A stretch of DNA of 64,000 nucleotides from Tetraselmis striata. Its lineage: Eukaryota > Chlorophyta > Chlorodendrophyceae > Chlorodendrales > Chlorodendraceae. Where the stretch lies: NCBI GenBank assembly GCA_006384855.1, contig VCJN01000288.1, positions 17,857-81,856 of the forward strand. The letters run 5' to 3'. The notes below the pieces were generated by a model. The model made no database searches. It worked only from the letters and a program-made list of their open reading frames with translations, and was not told where the DNA came from. Within the stretch, counting starts at the first letter, position 1; every line of letters starts with the position of its first letter. Position numbers and translations under genes: made by a program. Of this stretch, positions 45,902-58,028 are shown one piece after another.

Positions 45902-47198
45902 ATGCTGCTGTTAGCGGCCAGTCGCCCTGCTCTCCATCAGGCAGGCGGCGAGCCAGCGCCGATGATGAGCGGCACCAGCAGCGGACGGCAGGCCGCCCGC
46001 CTCACAGACTGCTGCGGCTGCTGGATGAAATCCATCCCAACCCGCAGCAAAATTGCAAATCACGCGGGCGGGGGCCTAGTGTAATCCTCATCAGTATCCC
46101 GCAGTCGTGCTACAAAAGGTTTACATAATACCCGCAGCCATGCTACTTCTATAAATGATGATATTAACTTCGTCGCAACCGCCTGTACATGTACTGCTGT
46201 ACAAGTACGGGTACTGATACCGCTAGCAAAGGTATTATTTATACCGCCCGACTGCCCGAGCTGTTGTCGCTATAGCTGAGTCGATATATGTTCAGGTATG
46301 AAGATTACCCGTAGTCGCGCGCGACCGAAGATGATCGGGTGATCGCGATCATATTTATTGATCATTGAGCGACTACGAGGAGAGCAATACAAGAGTACTA
46401 GGGTACTAGTACTAGGGTACCGACTACGCATTGGCGAATGCAGTTCTACAGCGACTTATATAGCGAGTATAGCGACTATTAATAAGGATTCTAAGGATCC
46501 TTATTTAGTCCCCGCCAGCAATAACGACAAGGCAGATTTCCTTCTGGATTTCCTTCTTGATTCCCACATGCTGTAATCTATAAAAAAGGCAACAACCGTT
46601 TTTTATTCGGTTTTGTTAAGGCGCGAAAACCACCGCATAGTTCTTCATTTCGGCGCATTTTTTTCATTTCGACAGCAGTTCGCGTCGTCGTCGTCCAGCA
46701 GTAACGCTTAGGGTTTACCAACAGTGTAGTCGCTACCTACACTGTTACGCATAAGTACAAGTTACTACTGGCGGTAGCACATACTAACGTACTACTTGAG
46801 TAACAAGCCAGTACGAACGCAAGCAGGGTCCCGATGGGGTTTTCATGTCTCAATCTCCGCTGGCCGGCTGCCAGGACCTGTCGACGTACCGGTAGGGCGC
46901 CGTCGTCACGGGCAGCAGGAGTTCAGCATCAGCATCGGAGTTCAGCCAGCACCCAATGCTTGACTCGCCGCTGCGTTTGACCGCCGGAGCATCCGCTCTG
47001 GACGTCCGCGGCATTCTCCGCTGGACGCTTCTCAAACACTTCACCGGCGTAACGACACTGCTTGCAACTTTACGCACCGCCAGCGGCCTTCTAGCAGTAC
47101 TGCCACCAAGCAACCGCCAGGACCGCCGGTCGCTGGTATTACCGAAGCACCGAGCGCCAGTCTGCCCGCCCCTACGGCGCCAGGCGCGGCGCGGCGAT
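45902..47198. other. Intergenic between divergent genes
   Basis: This lies upstream of both the fusion gene (minus) and the Cys-rich gene (plus). The central part (about 46,130-46,830) is AT-rich with GTAC-rich motifs. No gene was recognised. Both promoters must lie here. Confidence 0.4.
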
Positions 47199-47956
47199 AT
47201 GGCGGCAGCGTCTCGACGGGCGGCGGGCGCGCTCGCAATGGCCACTGTGCTGCTGTATGCGACATGGCTGGAGGCCGTGGAGTCCGCGCCCTCGGGATAT
47301 GGAAGGTGCGGTGGACAACTCGCTCCTCGCATCTAACGTGGCGGCAGTCTATCGACCGCACAGCTTGCTTCGAGTCGTGTGAGCGTGTCACCCCCTGCCC
47401 CCCCCCCCTCCCCCAGGAATAGTAGGACCGATGAATATTCAGGCGCGTGACCAACAGTCTATGCACCTGTTTGGAGTATATCCCTGAATAGAAGCAGGAA
47501 GCTCTGCAGGTGTCTCTATGCACGACAGGCTGCACTGCACAAGGCGATGGCCAGAGCAGCGGCCCTGGGGTCACACAAGTCGGCACCTACGGTGCGCACA
47601 TATTGACTGACCGCAGGGCCGGGGCTTCGCGGCACAGGGCACTGCAGCAGAGCGCGCCGGAGGAGGGCGCACCGCGGCCGCCGCTGCCCCAGCAGAAGCT
47701 GATCAAGACCAAGTCGCGCTGCGATGAGGAGCGCTCCGGGCAGATGATCGGCCCGGGCTGCCGCCCGGTGTGCGAGGAGACCTGCCGCGACTACCACAAG
47801 GGCTGCCGCTGCAAGCGCACCGGCAGCAAGTGCTTCCGCCACTTCTGCGCGGACGACCCCAAGGCCAAGGAGCTGCACACGCGCTTCTGCATTTGCAAGT
47901 GCAACGGCTGCCGAAGCTGGCCCCCGGCACCGGCAGCGGCCCCGCAAGAAATGTGA
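47199..47956 (+). CDS. Small secreted cysteine-rich protein
   Basis: Two exons (47,199-47,305 and 47,617-47,956) join in phase (AG plus G gives Arg) to 148 residues. Exon 1 encodes a clear signal peptide: a basic N end, then ALAMATVLLYATWL, and a small-residue cleavage region. Exon 2 starts with a Pro/Gln-rich spacer and then has 12 Cys in about 70 residues with many basic residues (RPVCEETCRDY, GCRCKRTGSKC, FCICKCNGC). The pattern suggests a disulfide-stabilised extracellular or cell-wall protein. No known family is recognised, so function is open; an antimicrobial or matrix role would be a guess. The opposite strand also has an open frame here, judged a shadow. Confidence 0.7.
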
Positions 47957-48256
47957 TGGTCAGGCCAAGAAAGGTTTCAGCACATGATGGCTGCAGCATC
48001 TGTTCTGCTCAGGTGCCTGGCGTGTCTTTCCCTTGTTGAATGATTTCAAAAAAAATTGAGACCACATGGCAGTCGGTGAACCACGTAAAGCTCCATGAAT
48101 GGCTACTCTCTCTCTCTCTCTCCCTCTATCCCCCCCCCCCCCCCCCCCTCCCCTCTCTCCCTCTCTCTCTTGAGATCACGCTTCGAGCGCCCGACGTGCC
48201 AGCGGCCTGGCCAAGGCTTCCCGTGGGCAGGTGGGGCAACATGCGTGTTGATCTGC
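47957..48256. other. 3' region between convergent genes, CT/C-rich tract
   Basis: Between the Cys-rich gene and the channel gene there is a CT repeat flanking a C run (48,107-48,171). No coding signature was seen. Confidence 0.6.
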
Positions 48257-48715
48257 TCATGCCATCTTGCCCTCCAGCTTCGCCAGACGCGTGTCCATGG
48301 CGCCCACGCGGTCCAGCACGGCCTGCAGCACTGCGCCGCGCATGAGCAGCATAGCCGCAGCCTCAGTGGCGTGGCGCTCAAGCAGCAGAGTGGGGGGGGG
48401 GGGGGGGGGGGAAGGGGCGCGCACTGCTGCAAAGCTGCTGGTGCGCTGCCTCGGGCGTTGGAGCAGCGCTTGGAGCGTCGTCCGCATGCGCACCGTTCCT
48501 GATGGAGGCGGCGGCGGCGCTGGCTGCGGTCTCCTCCAAGCGGCGCTGCACTGCCAAGGCGCGGTCGGTCACATCCTGGATGTACTGGTTGGGGCCGCTG
48601 AGCCTGCGGATTGCGGCAGCCGCAGGGGCATCGGCCGCGCCATGAGAAAAGGGACGCAACTTCCAAAAGCTAGAAGCACCCGGGCAGGGTTTAGGGGCCG
48701 CAGGGAGAGAGAAGG

Positions 48716-48750
<35 letters not shown>

Positions 48751-51700
48751 CTTACTGCTCCTGCTGTGGGAAGAATGTGGTGGCTCGCCTGTGCGTCATG
48801 CGAGCGGCCTCCAGCTGCAGCGCCGTCAGCATGCCAGGATAGGACACAGCTGCATTTTGCACTTCGTCAATCTTGAGCTCCCACCTGATGGAGAAGGGTA
48901 GGATGCCGGTAGCGGGGGTGGGGGGGGGTGGGGGGGGGGGGGGGAAGGGTGTCAGGACAGCGGTGGCTGCTCCAGCATACGAGCATACAGGTATCAGCGA
49001 CGAGACGCTACATTCCACACTCATCAGGTGTGGCTGGCAGCGCTCACAGCTGGCAGGGGGCAGCCGCACGCATGCCCGCGAGGAGGCAGCTGAAGACGGG
49101 GTCGCAGTCGCGCAGCAGGCTGGCAACTGCCAGCACCGCGGGCGTCTCATGAACGAAGAGCCCGTCCACCTCCGGGTGCCGGACCATCATCTGGCCCTGA
49201 GTCATGATCCACAGCCTGTCGGCCGCGTCCCCGCTGAAGCACAGGTTCTCCCCGATGCCGATGCCCACGGGCTTCATGCTCGAGGCGAGGAGCTCCTGCT
49301 GGGCGCTGGACAGAGTGTTGAAGGGAGGCATCTTGGCCAGGATAGGCTTCAAGGCATCGCAGGCCGCCACCGCCTGCAGCTGGCCTGGCAGCTCGGAGAA
49401 TAGATACGGGCCCACGTCGCTGTTTCCTGTCGCCCACACTTGCTGGTAGTACCTGAATGCCACGTGCCACAAGGGCGGGGCAGGTGATCCCTTTGAGTAT
49501 GGAGGAGAGAGCTTTGAGGCGCCAGACAAATGTTCGCAAAGGGCATGTGCCATACGCCATGTGGTCGATGACAGCTAGCAGGGGGCCTAGCTAGGAGTCC
49601 CCGATGGTATCAGGTACAGCTGGCGAGCACGCATGCACACCTGCGAATCTGGGCTCTGGTGTCAGCCGACAGCTGCTGCTGCTCCGCCCAGGCGTCCAGC
49701 ATAGGGAGCTTGTTGTTGAGCTCCGCCTCCCTGTCCTCCCCGCCCTGCCGGATGCACCACAATACGGTCAGTCCCTGGGACGGGACCTATTAAGAGCTGC
49801 AGCCCGTCGCTGTTTATATCGCCTTATGCTCGGCAGCTCTGGGCATGTGCGCACACATCACGCGCAGTCCATTGCACTTTACCGATCATTCACTCACCGC
49901 AAAGACGTCCTGAATAGAGCCGAGGAGGATGACGAAGATCAGGATTCCGCCCAGCATGACCGCCATGGCGGCGAACATTTCTCCAGAGTTGGTGGCGCTG
50001 ATGTCACCATAGCCGACGGTCGTCATCTGCGGATACACAAATCCAAGCAGGGGTGAGCCGTCCGGCTGGTTCTGAGGCTGACACAGCGTGGGGATGGCGC
50101 CTGCCCCCTCACCGTGGTGACACTCCAGTATAGGCTAGTGACATAGCACCAGCCAAAAGTCAACGTCGACGCCTCGGCGCATTCCGGCGGCACCTCCATC
50201 TCTGGCTTCCAGCTCAGCTTCACCATGTCGCAGCCGGGCAGCCCGTCGCCAGTCCACACAACAATCCAGTTCATCGTGTTGCTCAAGTTGTACCAGTAGC
50301 CGACAGTGAACCTGCCGGGACCGGGGCAGGTCAGGGCATGCATGGCGCAGGCCAGCTGGTTGATGTGAAGTGCGCCATGACATTTCAGGCACATGCGCAC
50401 GACGGGAAACGGGTCGGGCTCCGCATCCTACCAGAGGCAGGCAATCATGTTGATGAGGAAGACCAGCATGTAGCCGATGACTAGAGCGTATACGCCAGCG
50501 GCGCCAAGCCTTCTTTGCATGGCGCGGCTTGGCCCCTCGCCCCGAGCCACAGTTTTCAGGAGGTGCTGCGCCATCCGGGCAATGGCGACGGTCAGTCAGC
50601 ACGCCAGTCATCCACGCAACATAAAAGCGCATGCGAAACGATGCCTTCCCGCGGGCGTGCCGTCCATTGCCTCGGTACCTTGGAGCGCTTGATAGCGTAC
50701 GTCAACCGCGCCATCCTCAGGATTTGCATCGTGTTTAATATCTTGGCTATGGCGAGGCTTGAGTCCGTCTGCATGAGCACAAAGTTGGCCACCTGCAGGC
50801 AAGAACACCCGTGTCACGTAGCTGCCCATCCACGCCTGGCTGTGTGGCCCCATCCCTTTGCGTCAGGACGGCCTCACCATGCAGCCGTAGGCAAAGGTGG
50901 AGATGATGTCCACGTAAAACGTGCCATGCGACTTGTAGAACTTGGAGACACTGGCGCCGTCCCTCACCACGATGCGGAGCAAGTTGCGCTCGGCGATGAA
51001 GGCGGTGTGGAAGCCCATGTAGATCGAGACCAGGTAGATGGGCCCTGCGGGCGAGGCAAGCCCCACTCTCAGCCATAGGTGCGGCAGCGCCCTGCCGCCC
51101 GGGTGGTGGCGGAAAGACAGAAAGGCAGCGATGTCCAGCAGCTCACTTGCTCAGTTCATACCTGTCAGCAGGTTGAGCCAGCCAAGGAAATCATTCCTGC
51201 CGTTGATGACAAAAGCCACAGAGATGGGGATCAGGAAGGCGGTGTAGGTGAGGTCCCACCACAGGATGAAGGTGCCCCAGTTGTGGACAAACTTTGTGTA
51301 CGGATCAAACACCGGCCAGCCGCAGAGTGAGCGGTCGGAGGCCCTGCAGTTGCAGCGGTGCGCGGTCTCAGCAGTAAGTAACTCAGAAACATCGGCGACG
51401 GTTGAACCTACCCAGAGTCCGTTCAGTCAGCAAGCACGGGGCAGCAAAGAATCCGCTGTACGAGTAGTGAATGTAGCCGACATCTGCGCATGAATAGACG
51501 GTGTGTGCTTCTGGCTGCCTGACCTGACTTTTGACAGATATATCTGAATATTTACGTCTGTATTGTAAGTGGTGTAAGATAGTCTTAGAAATAACGACGT
51601 CGTGGGGGTCTCACCTCCCTGGCACGGCCAACGTGGCAGAGTACGCTGACCCCACTTCGCGGTGCAGCTTCTCAACGGTCTGTTCATCCACCATGCTGTC

Positions 51701-51941
51701 CCACTCCGCCGCGCTGGTCTCCCACACATATCCAGAGAGCACTAGGCGCGCCGGCATAGGCACAAGCGGTCAGCCCCTCACGCTTTCGAGGGTTGACTCG
51801 GGTCTCTACCCGGAGGCGGGCCGTCGGCTCACCTGTCCCCGGAACGACACTCTTGATCTCGAAGCTACCAACCGCGGCCTTCTCGGCTTTGCCAGGATCC
51901 GTGGCGAGGGGCACGACGGCGCCGGTGTCGGAGGAAGCCAT
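48257..51941 (-). CDS. Voltage-gated/CNG-like potassium channel with CNBD-like domain
   Basis: Minus-strand exons with matching phases: 51941-51833, 51741-51615, 51343-51162, 51044-50878, 50792-50679, 50565-50432, 50311-50113, 50026-49898, 49744-49641, 49452-49048, 48884-48756, then 48603 to about 48,450 and a last exon ending at the TGA 48259-48257. The product is about 690 residues. S1 is preceded by FDPYTKFVHNWGTFILWWDL, as in EAG/HCN/CNG channels. S4 is ILNTMQILRMARLTYAIKRSK-like (exon 5) with few regular charges. The pore has TTVGYGD (about 346-352), so potassium-selective. S6 is FAAMAVMLGGILIFVILLG. A C-linker and CNBD-like fold follow (exon 10: MKPVGIGIGENLCFSGDAAD), but the usual phosphate-binding FGE...RxA is degenerate, so cyclic nucleotide binding is doubtful. 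The tail is helical. The last intron is unresolved. Confidence 0.85.
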
Positions 51942-52286
51942 CGTCACGGCGTCCGGTGGGTCCTCGACCTCTACTTCCTATGATCCCTTCCGGGCGGCGG
52001 ACGTCCTTACCAGCTGATCGGTCCCACTAGAGCGATGAGCAGTCACAGCGGCACGGACAGAGCAAAGAGCTATCGCCCAGCACGCTCACGGCACCAAAAA
52101 GCTGTCTGTCAACACTCGCTAGGCTGCGCCCTACCTGTACTGGACATCTCTCGCACCTGATCCAGACGACGTGTCGGCACTTCGCAACGTCGTCGACATC
52201 ATCGCTGTGTCGGGCGTGCGGACTGCCAGGACATCGGGCATCGGGCAGACAGGTGAGGGGCTGACGCGCCTCGTAGGACGGGGTTA

Positions 52287-52361
52287 CTTTTTGGTTAGAG
52301 GGAGAGCGTCAAGAGAATGCACGCAAAGTACCTGTACTGGGGAAGGAAAAAGCCTACATTG
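52287..52361. repeat. 70-bp dispersed repeat, copy 2
   Basis: The second copy of the segment at 21,713-21,783 (AGAGAATGCACGCAAAGTAC and GGGGAAGGAAAAAGCCTACA blocks), here with an extra TGTACC-like insertion. Confidence 0.75.
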
Positions 52362-52589
52362 CCCTTTTTGGTTACGGGGTTACTGCTGTGCCTCCTGCTA
52401 CCCCCGCCGCGCGCATCAGAGATACGCGAGCTCGTATACCTATTATTACATGTGCTAGCTGCAAAATTCAAGAAATCCGTGCAGAAATCCAGAAGAAAAT
52501 CCAGCTACGGGCCACAAAAGGCGGGAACCGCCGTGACAGCCGCCGATCAGGCATCGCCACCAGCCAGCCGCCGCTCCACGCAGTAGGGA

Positions 52590-53460
52590 CGCTCTCCCCA
52601 GCACACAATCCCGGGCCACTCCAATAGCGGCACTAGGCCGAATGTGATGTGAAGGCGCCGACAGGAAAGGGGCTTCGAAGTAGAGGTCTCGCAGCAAGGA
52701 GCGGAAGTGGGGGGGTCCAACCCAGAACGGGGCGCCACGGGCGTGCAACAGACCCAGCGCCAAATCCGCCGCCAGCTCGGTCGCGTCCCTTCCGCCAAAC
52801 GTAGAACGCCTTCCACAGCACAACATCCCGGGCCACTCCAATAGCGGCACTAGGCCGAATATGATGTGGAGGCGCCAACAGGACAGGAAGGGAGAGAGTG
52901 CTCAACGAGTAGGGAAATCAATGGAGAGCCGACCGGGCCAGCAACGACGTAAGACGTTGGTGTCCAGTGCGCGCTGTTCCGCCCAGCGCCAAATCCGCCG
53001 CCGGCTCGGTCGCGTCCCCTTCCGCCGAACGTAGAACTTCCTTCCCAGCCCATACAACATCCCGGCGGGCCACGCACTCCAACAGCGGCACTAGGCCGAA
53101 TGTGATGTAGAGGCGCCGACAGGACAGGAAGGGAGAGGGTGCTCAAAGAACAGCGAACGGGGACTTGACCGGACCAGCAACGACGTAAGACGCCGGTGTC
53201 CAGCGCGCGTTGTTCCGCCCAGCGCCATATATATCCGCCGCCAGCTCGGCCACGTCGACCCCTTCCGCCGAATGTAGAACTCCCTTCCCAGCACATACAA
53301 CATCCCGGGCCGCTCCAATAGCGGCACTAGGCCGAATGTGATGTGGAGGCGCCGACAAGACAGGGAGGGAGAGGGTGCTCAAAGAAAAGCGAACGGGGAC
53401 TTGACCGGACCAGCAACGACGTGAGACGCCGGTGTCCAGCTCACACTGCTCCTCCGCGGC
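52590..53460. repeat. Minisatellite, about 3.5 units of 217-241 bp
   Basis: The marker GCGGCACTAGGCCGAAT occurs at 52,627, 52,844, 53,085 and 53,321, giving periods of 217, 241 and 236 bp. Other shared blocks are GACCGGACCAGCAACGACGT and CAACATCCCGGGCC. On the minus strand each unit has an open frame that ends at about the same place (PLPSCPVGAS...HSA then stop). These are repeat-derived frames rather than evidence of a gene. Confidence 0.85.
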
Positions 53461-53963
53461 AGTGGCAGCACGGGCGGGGCCAAGTAAGGCTACCAAGGCG
53501 CCACCCGTGCACGATCCCCGCCCCAATCCCCAGCCGGGGGTGGAGGCGGAGGAAGGGCCCGCGATTCCGAGGCCCGAGGACGGTCGTCGGGCCCGCCCAG
53601 GCGGTGGGTGGGTGGGTTGATCACTCGTATACCTATACTGCTGCAATATACAGCGTCAGCTCGGCAGTGTGCGACGACGCGACAGCGATGACTAAACGCC
53701 GGTTCATCAGCCCGCTGCTGCAGGTACAGGTACGGGGTGAGACGAACCTCGTATCCCCATACGGGGTACAGTACCAGTATGAGCTGTCCGTTATACTTAA
53801 CAGCTTACTTCACTCACCTAATGTCCGAACGATTTAACGTGAACTATCACGTTCGTTCGCCACATCCGCGAAAGATGCCTTTGTGGTTAGCCGAGTATGA
53901 GCCGTCCGGGTCGTCCCGGTACGTGGGAAGTCGTCGTACCCGGTACCCTGTACTCGTACCTCC

Positions 53964-53968
<5 letters not shown>

Positions 53969-54016
<48 letters not shown>
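53969..54016. repeat. (GA)n microsatellite
   Basis: About 24 GA units in intergenic DNA. Confidence 0.95.
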
Positions 54017-54018
<2 letters not shown>

Positions 54019-54602
54019 TGTATCCCTGCGCATAGTACCCATGTGTTTGTACATACATGTCTCAAGAGCTTTAACATCACATGGTTAAGTCCGTTTCGAA
54101 AGCGTTGCCGTAGTTGCCGTAGGTTCTCGTTGTTTTGAGTTCAAGTGTATGCCTGATCCGGCCACAAGAGAGTTGTTGCTGTCTATCATTGCTGCTGCTG
54201 CGTGGGTCATTGGTGCGTGCTGATTATGACTGTCTGCCTGGACCCTTCTTGTGTTCACCAGGCACGCCCTGCCCTGTGCGGTGATGACAGGTAGGCCGCA
54301 GCGCACAGCTTCGGCATATATTGCAATCCGTACATGCAATGCACACGAGTCGAGGATTGCATTTGTCAGATCACAGTATTCTCATCACTGGCAAAGTTTT
54401 CCCGCCACACCGCATTCTTAGTTCCGGCAACAATGCCGCTCAGCCATTACTCCCCGCAGAGGACCATTACTCCCCAGCGTTGCTAGAGGAGTACCTGGGG
54501 CACTTGATATATTCATTCCTGGCTTTCCGCTCGCCATACAATTGTTGGAGGACGCAAGCAGAATTACTATAGACCCCGCTTGAGGCCACTTATTGGCAGT
54601 GC

Positions 54603-56574
54603 TTAAACAGGCGGCATTGTCTCGTGAACTGCCGCATTGCCTGCCCCCGGGGAGACGAGCCGCCGCAACGTCTCCCCAGTCTCGCTGATCCGCTGCATTG
54701 CCGCCACCGCCGCCATCGCTGACTCGCGATAGCCGGGCCGCCGAGTCATCTGCGCCTCCACCAGGCTGCGTTGCGCGAAGAGATGCAGGATACTATCCCC
54801 GGTGTTGCTGGGCACCAGGGCGTGCCAGATCACATCCACCCAGGGCGCCAGCCAGCTCGTGAGCCGGCTCTCGGGCCACACCTCCATCTCCACTGCAGCC
54901 ACGGGCAGGCCGCTCTCCCGACTAAAGTTGGGGATCATGTTGCTCAGCTTGTGCGCCTCAAGCGTAAACTTCAGCCCCGCAGCGATCCGGCAGGCTAGCA
55001 CAGCAAACTGCACACAGGCCAGCCGAGCCAGCACCCGCCCAATCACGGCGGCGGAGCCCACGACAAACACGCCAGCGGACAGCTCCACCACCAGCAGCGC
55101 TACCAGCACCAGCAGCACCCAGTTCAGCCAACGGAAGAGGGTGCCGCTGACGCACTTGACGACGTGCAGCGTGTGCACGCAGCCCACAAGGCCCAGCTCA
55201 ACGCGTACCAATCGGCCCAGCTGTGCGTGCGCCATGTTGACGGGGCTCGGCACCGCGAGGTAGTTGGTCACGCGGGCGGCCCAGAAGTCAGGGCCGCCGC
55301 GTGCCTGAGCCAGACCGCGGTACATCGCTGGGCATCCAGGGGCCTCAAACACCACGCAGCGGTGGATAGCGGGCGAGCGGATGGCGGCCGCCTGGGCGAG
55401 AAAGCCGCCGAGGCTGTGCCCTGTGGCAAACCAAGCGAGCTCAACGCCGGGGCGCTCTGCTGCCAGGCACCCCATCAGCTCCGCCACCACTGTGTACGCC
55501 TCCTCCGCGATGGCCAGCTCCTCCCGGCGGGTGTCGTGCTTCAGGATGCCGTAGTCCGCCAACAGGTGGCCACGATTCACCAGGCACGTGCCGCGGAAGG
55601 CCAGCACTGCTGCAACGGCTGTGCAAGTTGGCTGGGAGCCCCCACAGGCAGTGCAGGGGGGCGCCGTGACTTGCGTCTCCTTCCCCACAAACAAACAGAC
55701 GCGGAGGCCCGTTGCCCTGCCCAAGCGGGGAGCGAATACGGGTGTCAGTCGCCCACACCCAGTCATAGATAGCGCGCTAGATAATAACATCGATCAGCAT
55801 TGGTAAAGAATATATAATACAATCAGGTACTATGCCGGCAGGATGAATGTGCCGTACTAAATGTAATAATGCTTAATATACTGCCATATCATTATTTCCA
55901 TACAATGATATATAGCGACTATATACGCGGGTACAATAATGCCGGAAATGTACCAGACTTCCCGTACCGGTGCTCATACTGTAAACGCGATGAAGTCCTG
56001 CCGCCCGGCACCCCAGATATGTAACACCCCCACGTGCGTCTACCGCTCCACCGAAGGCGGCGGAGGATATTGGCCACCGCGGCCACTTGCACACGCTACA
56101 GGTAGCGCTTGCGCCGCCTGGTTTGTCTGCGTTGGTTCGGAGTCAAGCATGTCACGGCAATTGAATGGGCGGGCAGCCCTCTCACCGGTGGTCCACGACT
56201 CGCAGCTCCTTCAGGTCGAGGCCGCCGGGGACCACCTCCTCCCGCCGCCGCTCGTCAGTCACACCCGCGTAGAAGCTGGCGGCTGCGAGCTCAAAGTGGC
56301 TGGGCGTCACCAGCTCCGCGACGCTGCTGTGTAACGCTGGCTCTGGGTAGGAAGCTGGGGCGTCGCGCCCGCAGGTGCACGGCGGCTCTCCGAAGTGCGC
56401 GCCGATGGAGGGCGAATCCTCGTTCCCAACTCTCAACCTCGGTGACGACAGCGTCGAGCACAGGGACCACCGCCGCCTGCACACATCCTTGTCTACCGCG
56501 GCCACCGCTGTGGGGTAGTCCACGGATATACGGGTTTTGCAGGGACTGGCGCTGGGCGGCGTGAGGTCAGCCAT
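54603..56574 (-). CDS. Class 3 lipase (alpha/beta hydrolase), membrane-associated
   Basis: Two minus-strand exons (56574-56186 and 55716-54603) join in phase (CG plus G gives Arg) across a strong GTGAG donor, giving 500 residues. The N-terminal exon ends in a helix-strand block (HFELAAASFYAGV, LKELRVVDHR). Exon 2 has the class 3 lipase signatures AAVLAFRGT (oxyanion strand) and the nucleophile elbow ATGHSLGGFLAQ, followed by CVVFEAPG and a likely Asp/His region. A hydrophobic stretch (WVLLVLVALLVVELSAGVF and following) suggests membrane association, as in diacylglycerol-lipase-like enzymes. Such enzymes hydrolyse acylglycerols or galactolipids; the substrate here is unknown. A non-spliced start within exon 2 (55,790) is possible but would lose the conserved N-terminal block. 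Confidence 0.8.
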
Positions 56575-56945
56575 TGATGGCCTGGTGGGGGGCCGTCGGC
56601 GGGGCCCTAGGGGGAAGGCAAGTACCGCTATCCGTAGCAGTGTTAAGTTCAGCTACACGGGTGGCGTCGTACTCATATGATGGGAAGCGCCAGGCGTACA
56701 TGCTGTAAGGATTAGTCCTTGTGCAGTCGCTTCACTATATTACATGTAAGTACATGTAAGGCGTACATCATGTAAGGATTAGTACTTATGCAGTCGCTAT
56801 ACTTCCGGGATACACCAATACCTTGTAGCGGATAGGAGCCTAAGCAGAGGCATTATTTAATTTTCGATGAGATATATTTATTATGTTCTAAACTAGTTTA
56901 TGTGGTTTCTCTACCTGTACGAGATAGCCCTGACGCCCTGATGCC

Positions 56946-57570
56946 TGAGCGGTTCCTTGAACACTGCCCTGCATGTGGCGGAGGTGAATCTGAGACTATC
57001 GAACATATGTTGGTGGAGTGCCCGCGGTGGGGGTATCACCGTCATAATTTTGGGTTGTTAGTTCCGGAGTTCAGGGATTTTATTAGTAGTCAGGTTAGTG
57101 CGTCAACACCTGAGGACTTAACTGCCTTTATTTTGGGCGGGGTCCCCCCCTCCCTTCACGGCGCCCTGGATTTTACTGGGAATGGGAAATTTTTCCAGCT
57201 ATGGCGTCAGGCCCTCCCTCACATTGCCTTTTTTGTTGCACATGTATCGCACTCCCGAAATGCTTTGCTCCGCGGGTTGGGGCTTGCCCCAACTCGCATT
57301 ACTCGAATGGGCCGACGCCCAAACGGGTAGGGCGGACCTTTCGTGGTCAGTGCCGGGTATTTTGATGGCAGTGTTTTTGACGGTGATCCAACAGTGTTGG
57401 AAATTCCGTCACTGGCCTTCAATTAGTCTTGCGAAATGCTTCGGCAATTTGCTTGATGACTATAACGGAGCGTCGCCTACCCAGGGCTTTCCGTAACTGG
57501 ATTGCTGCCTAAACGGCCGTCGTAGAGACGCTGCAAGGGTTTCACTGGTGCCAGTCCTGTCCCGGGGGCG

Positions 57571-57600
<30 letters not shown>
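56946..57600 (+). mobile_element. 5'-truncated LINE with poly(A), nested in DIRS repeat A1
   Basis: A 655-bp insertion ends in a pure 30-base A run and is flanked by the target-site duplication GCCCTGACG (56,937-56,945 and 57,601-57,609). Removing it restores a continuous A1 repeat identical in layout to A2. The interior encodes the C-terminal end of a LINE ORF2 with a zinc-knuckle-type block (CPACGGGESETIEHMLVECP) and stops at 57,330. This is classic target-primed insertion with 5' truncation. It postdates the DIRS insertion. Confidence 0.92.
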
Positions 57601-57601
<1 letters not shown>

Positions 57602-58028
57602 CCCTGACGCGGCGCCCGTAGCGCGTGTGTGCGCGCGCACGATTGCGGGGGCCGGTCAGAGCGACCACCTGCCTTCACGGCGGACCGACCGGTCACTCTC
57701 CTTTGCTGTGGCACGCTCCATCGAGCGCACCACAGCAAAGTCGCGGCAATTTTGCCGCGCAGGGTGCCGGTCTTCCGCCATCGTACCATGTACGGTGAGC
57801 GACGCCTTTCGGGGCCCCCCCTGGGAGAAACCCGTTAGGGTTTGTGTGGTTAATGTACGCGCGCCGCTTGCGACGTGCTAACTACTACCCGCGAACGAGC
57901 TGCTGATTACTCGCCCAACGCGAGGAGAGGACGAAGCTGCAGCGCTTCCCCATTCAGTGGAACAAGGTCCAAGACCTTCGACCAGTGTCGACCAACAGTA
58001 ACCCCTGGCTGCCCTTTCCCGTGTGGGC

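Noticed and set aside
47516..47947. 143-codon minus-strand frame opposite the Cys-rich gene
   Set aside because: Ala/Leu/Arg-rich composition typical of antisense frames in GC-rich coding DNA; the plus strand has a signal peptide and a phased splice.
53847..54138. Frames encoding Arg-Glu or Ser-Leu repeats
   Set aside because: Translations of the (GA)n microsatellite.
54802..55772. Plus-strand frames of 150-200 codons
   Set aside because: Shadows of the lipase gene on the minus strand, which has GHSLGG and a phased upstream exon.
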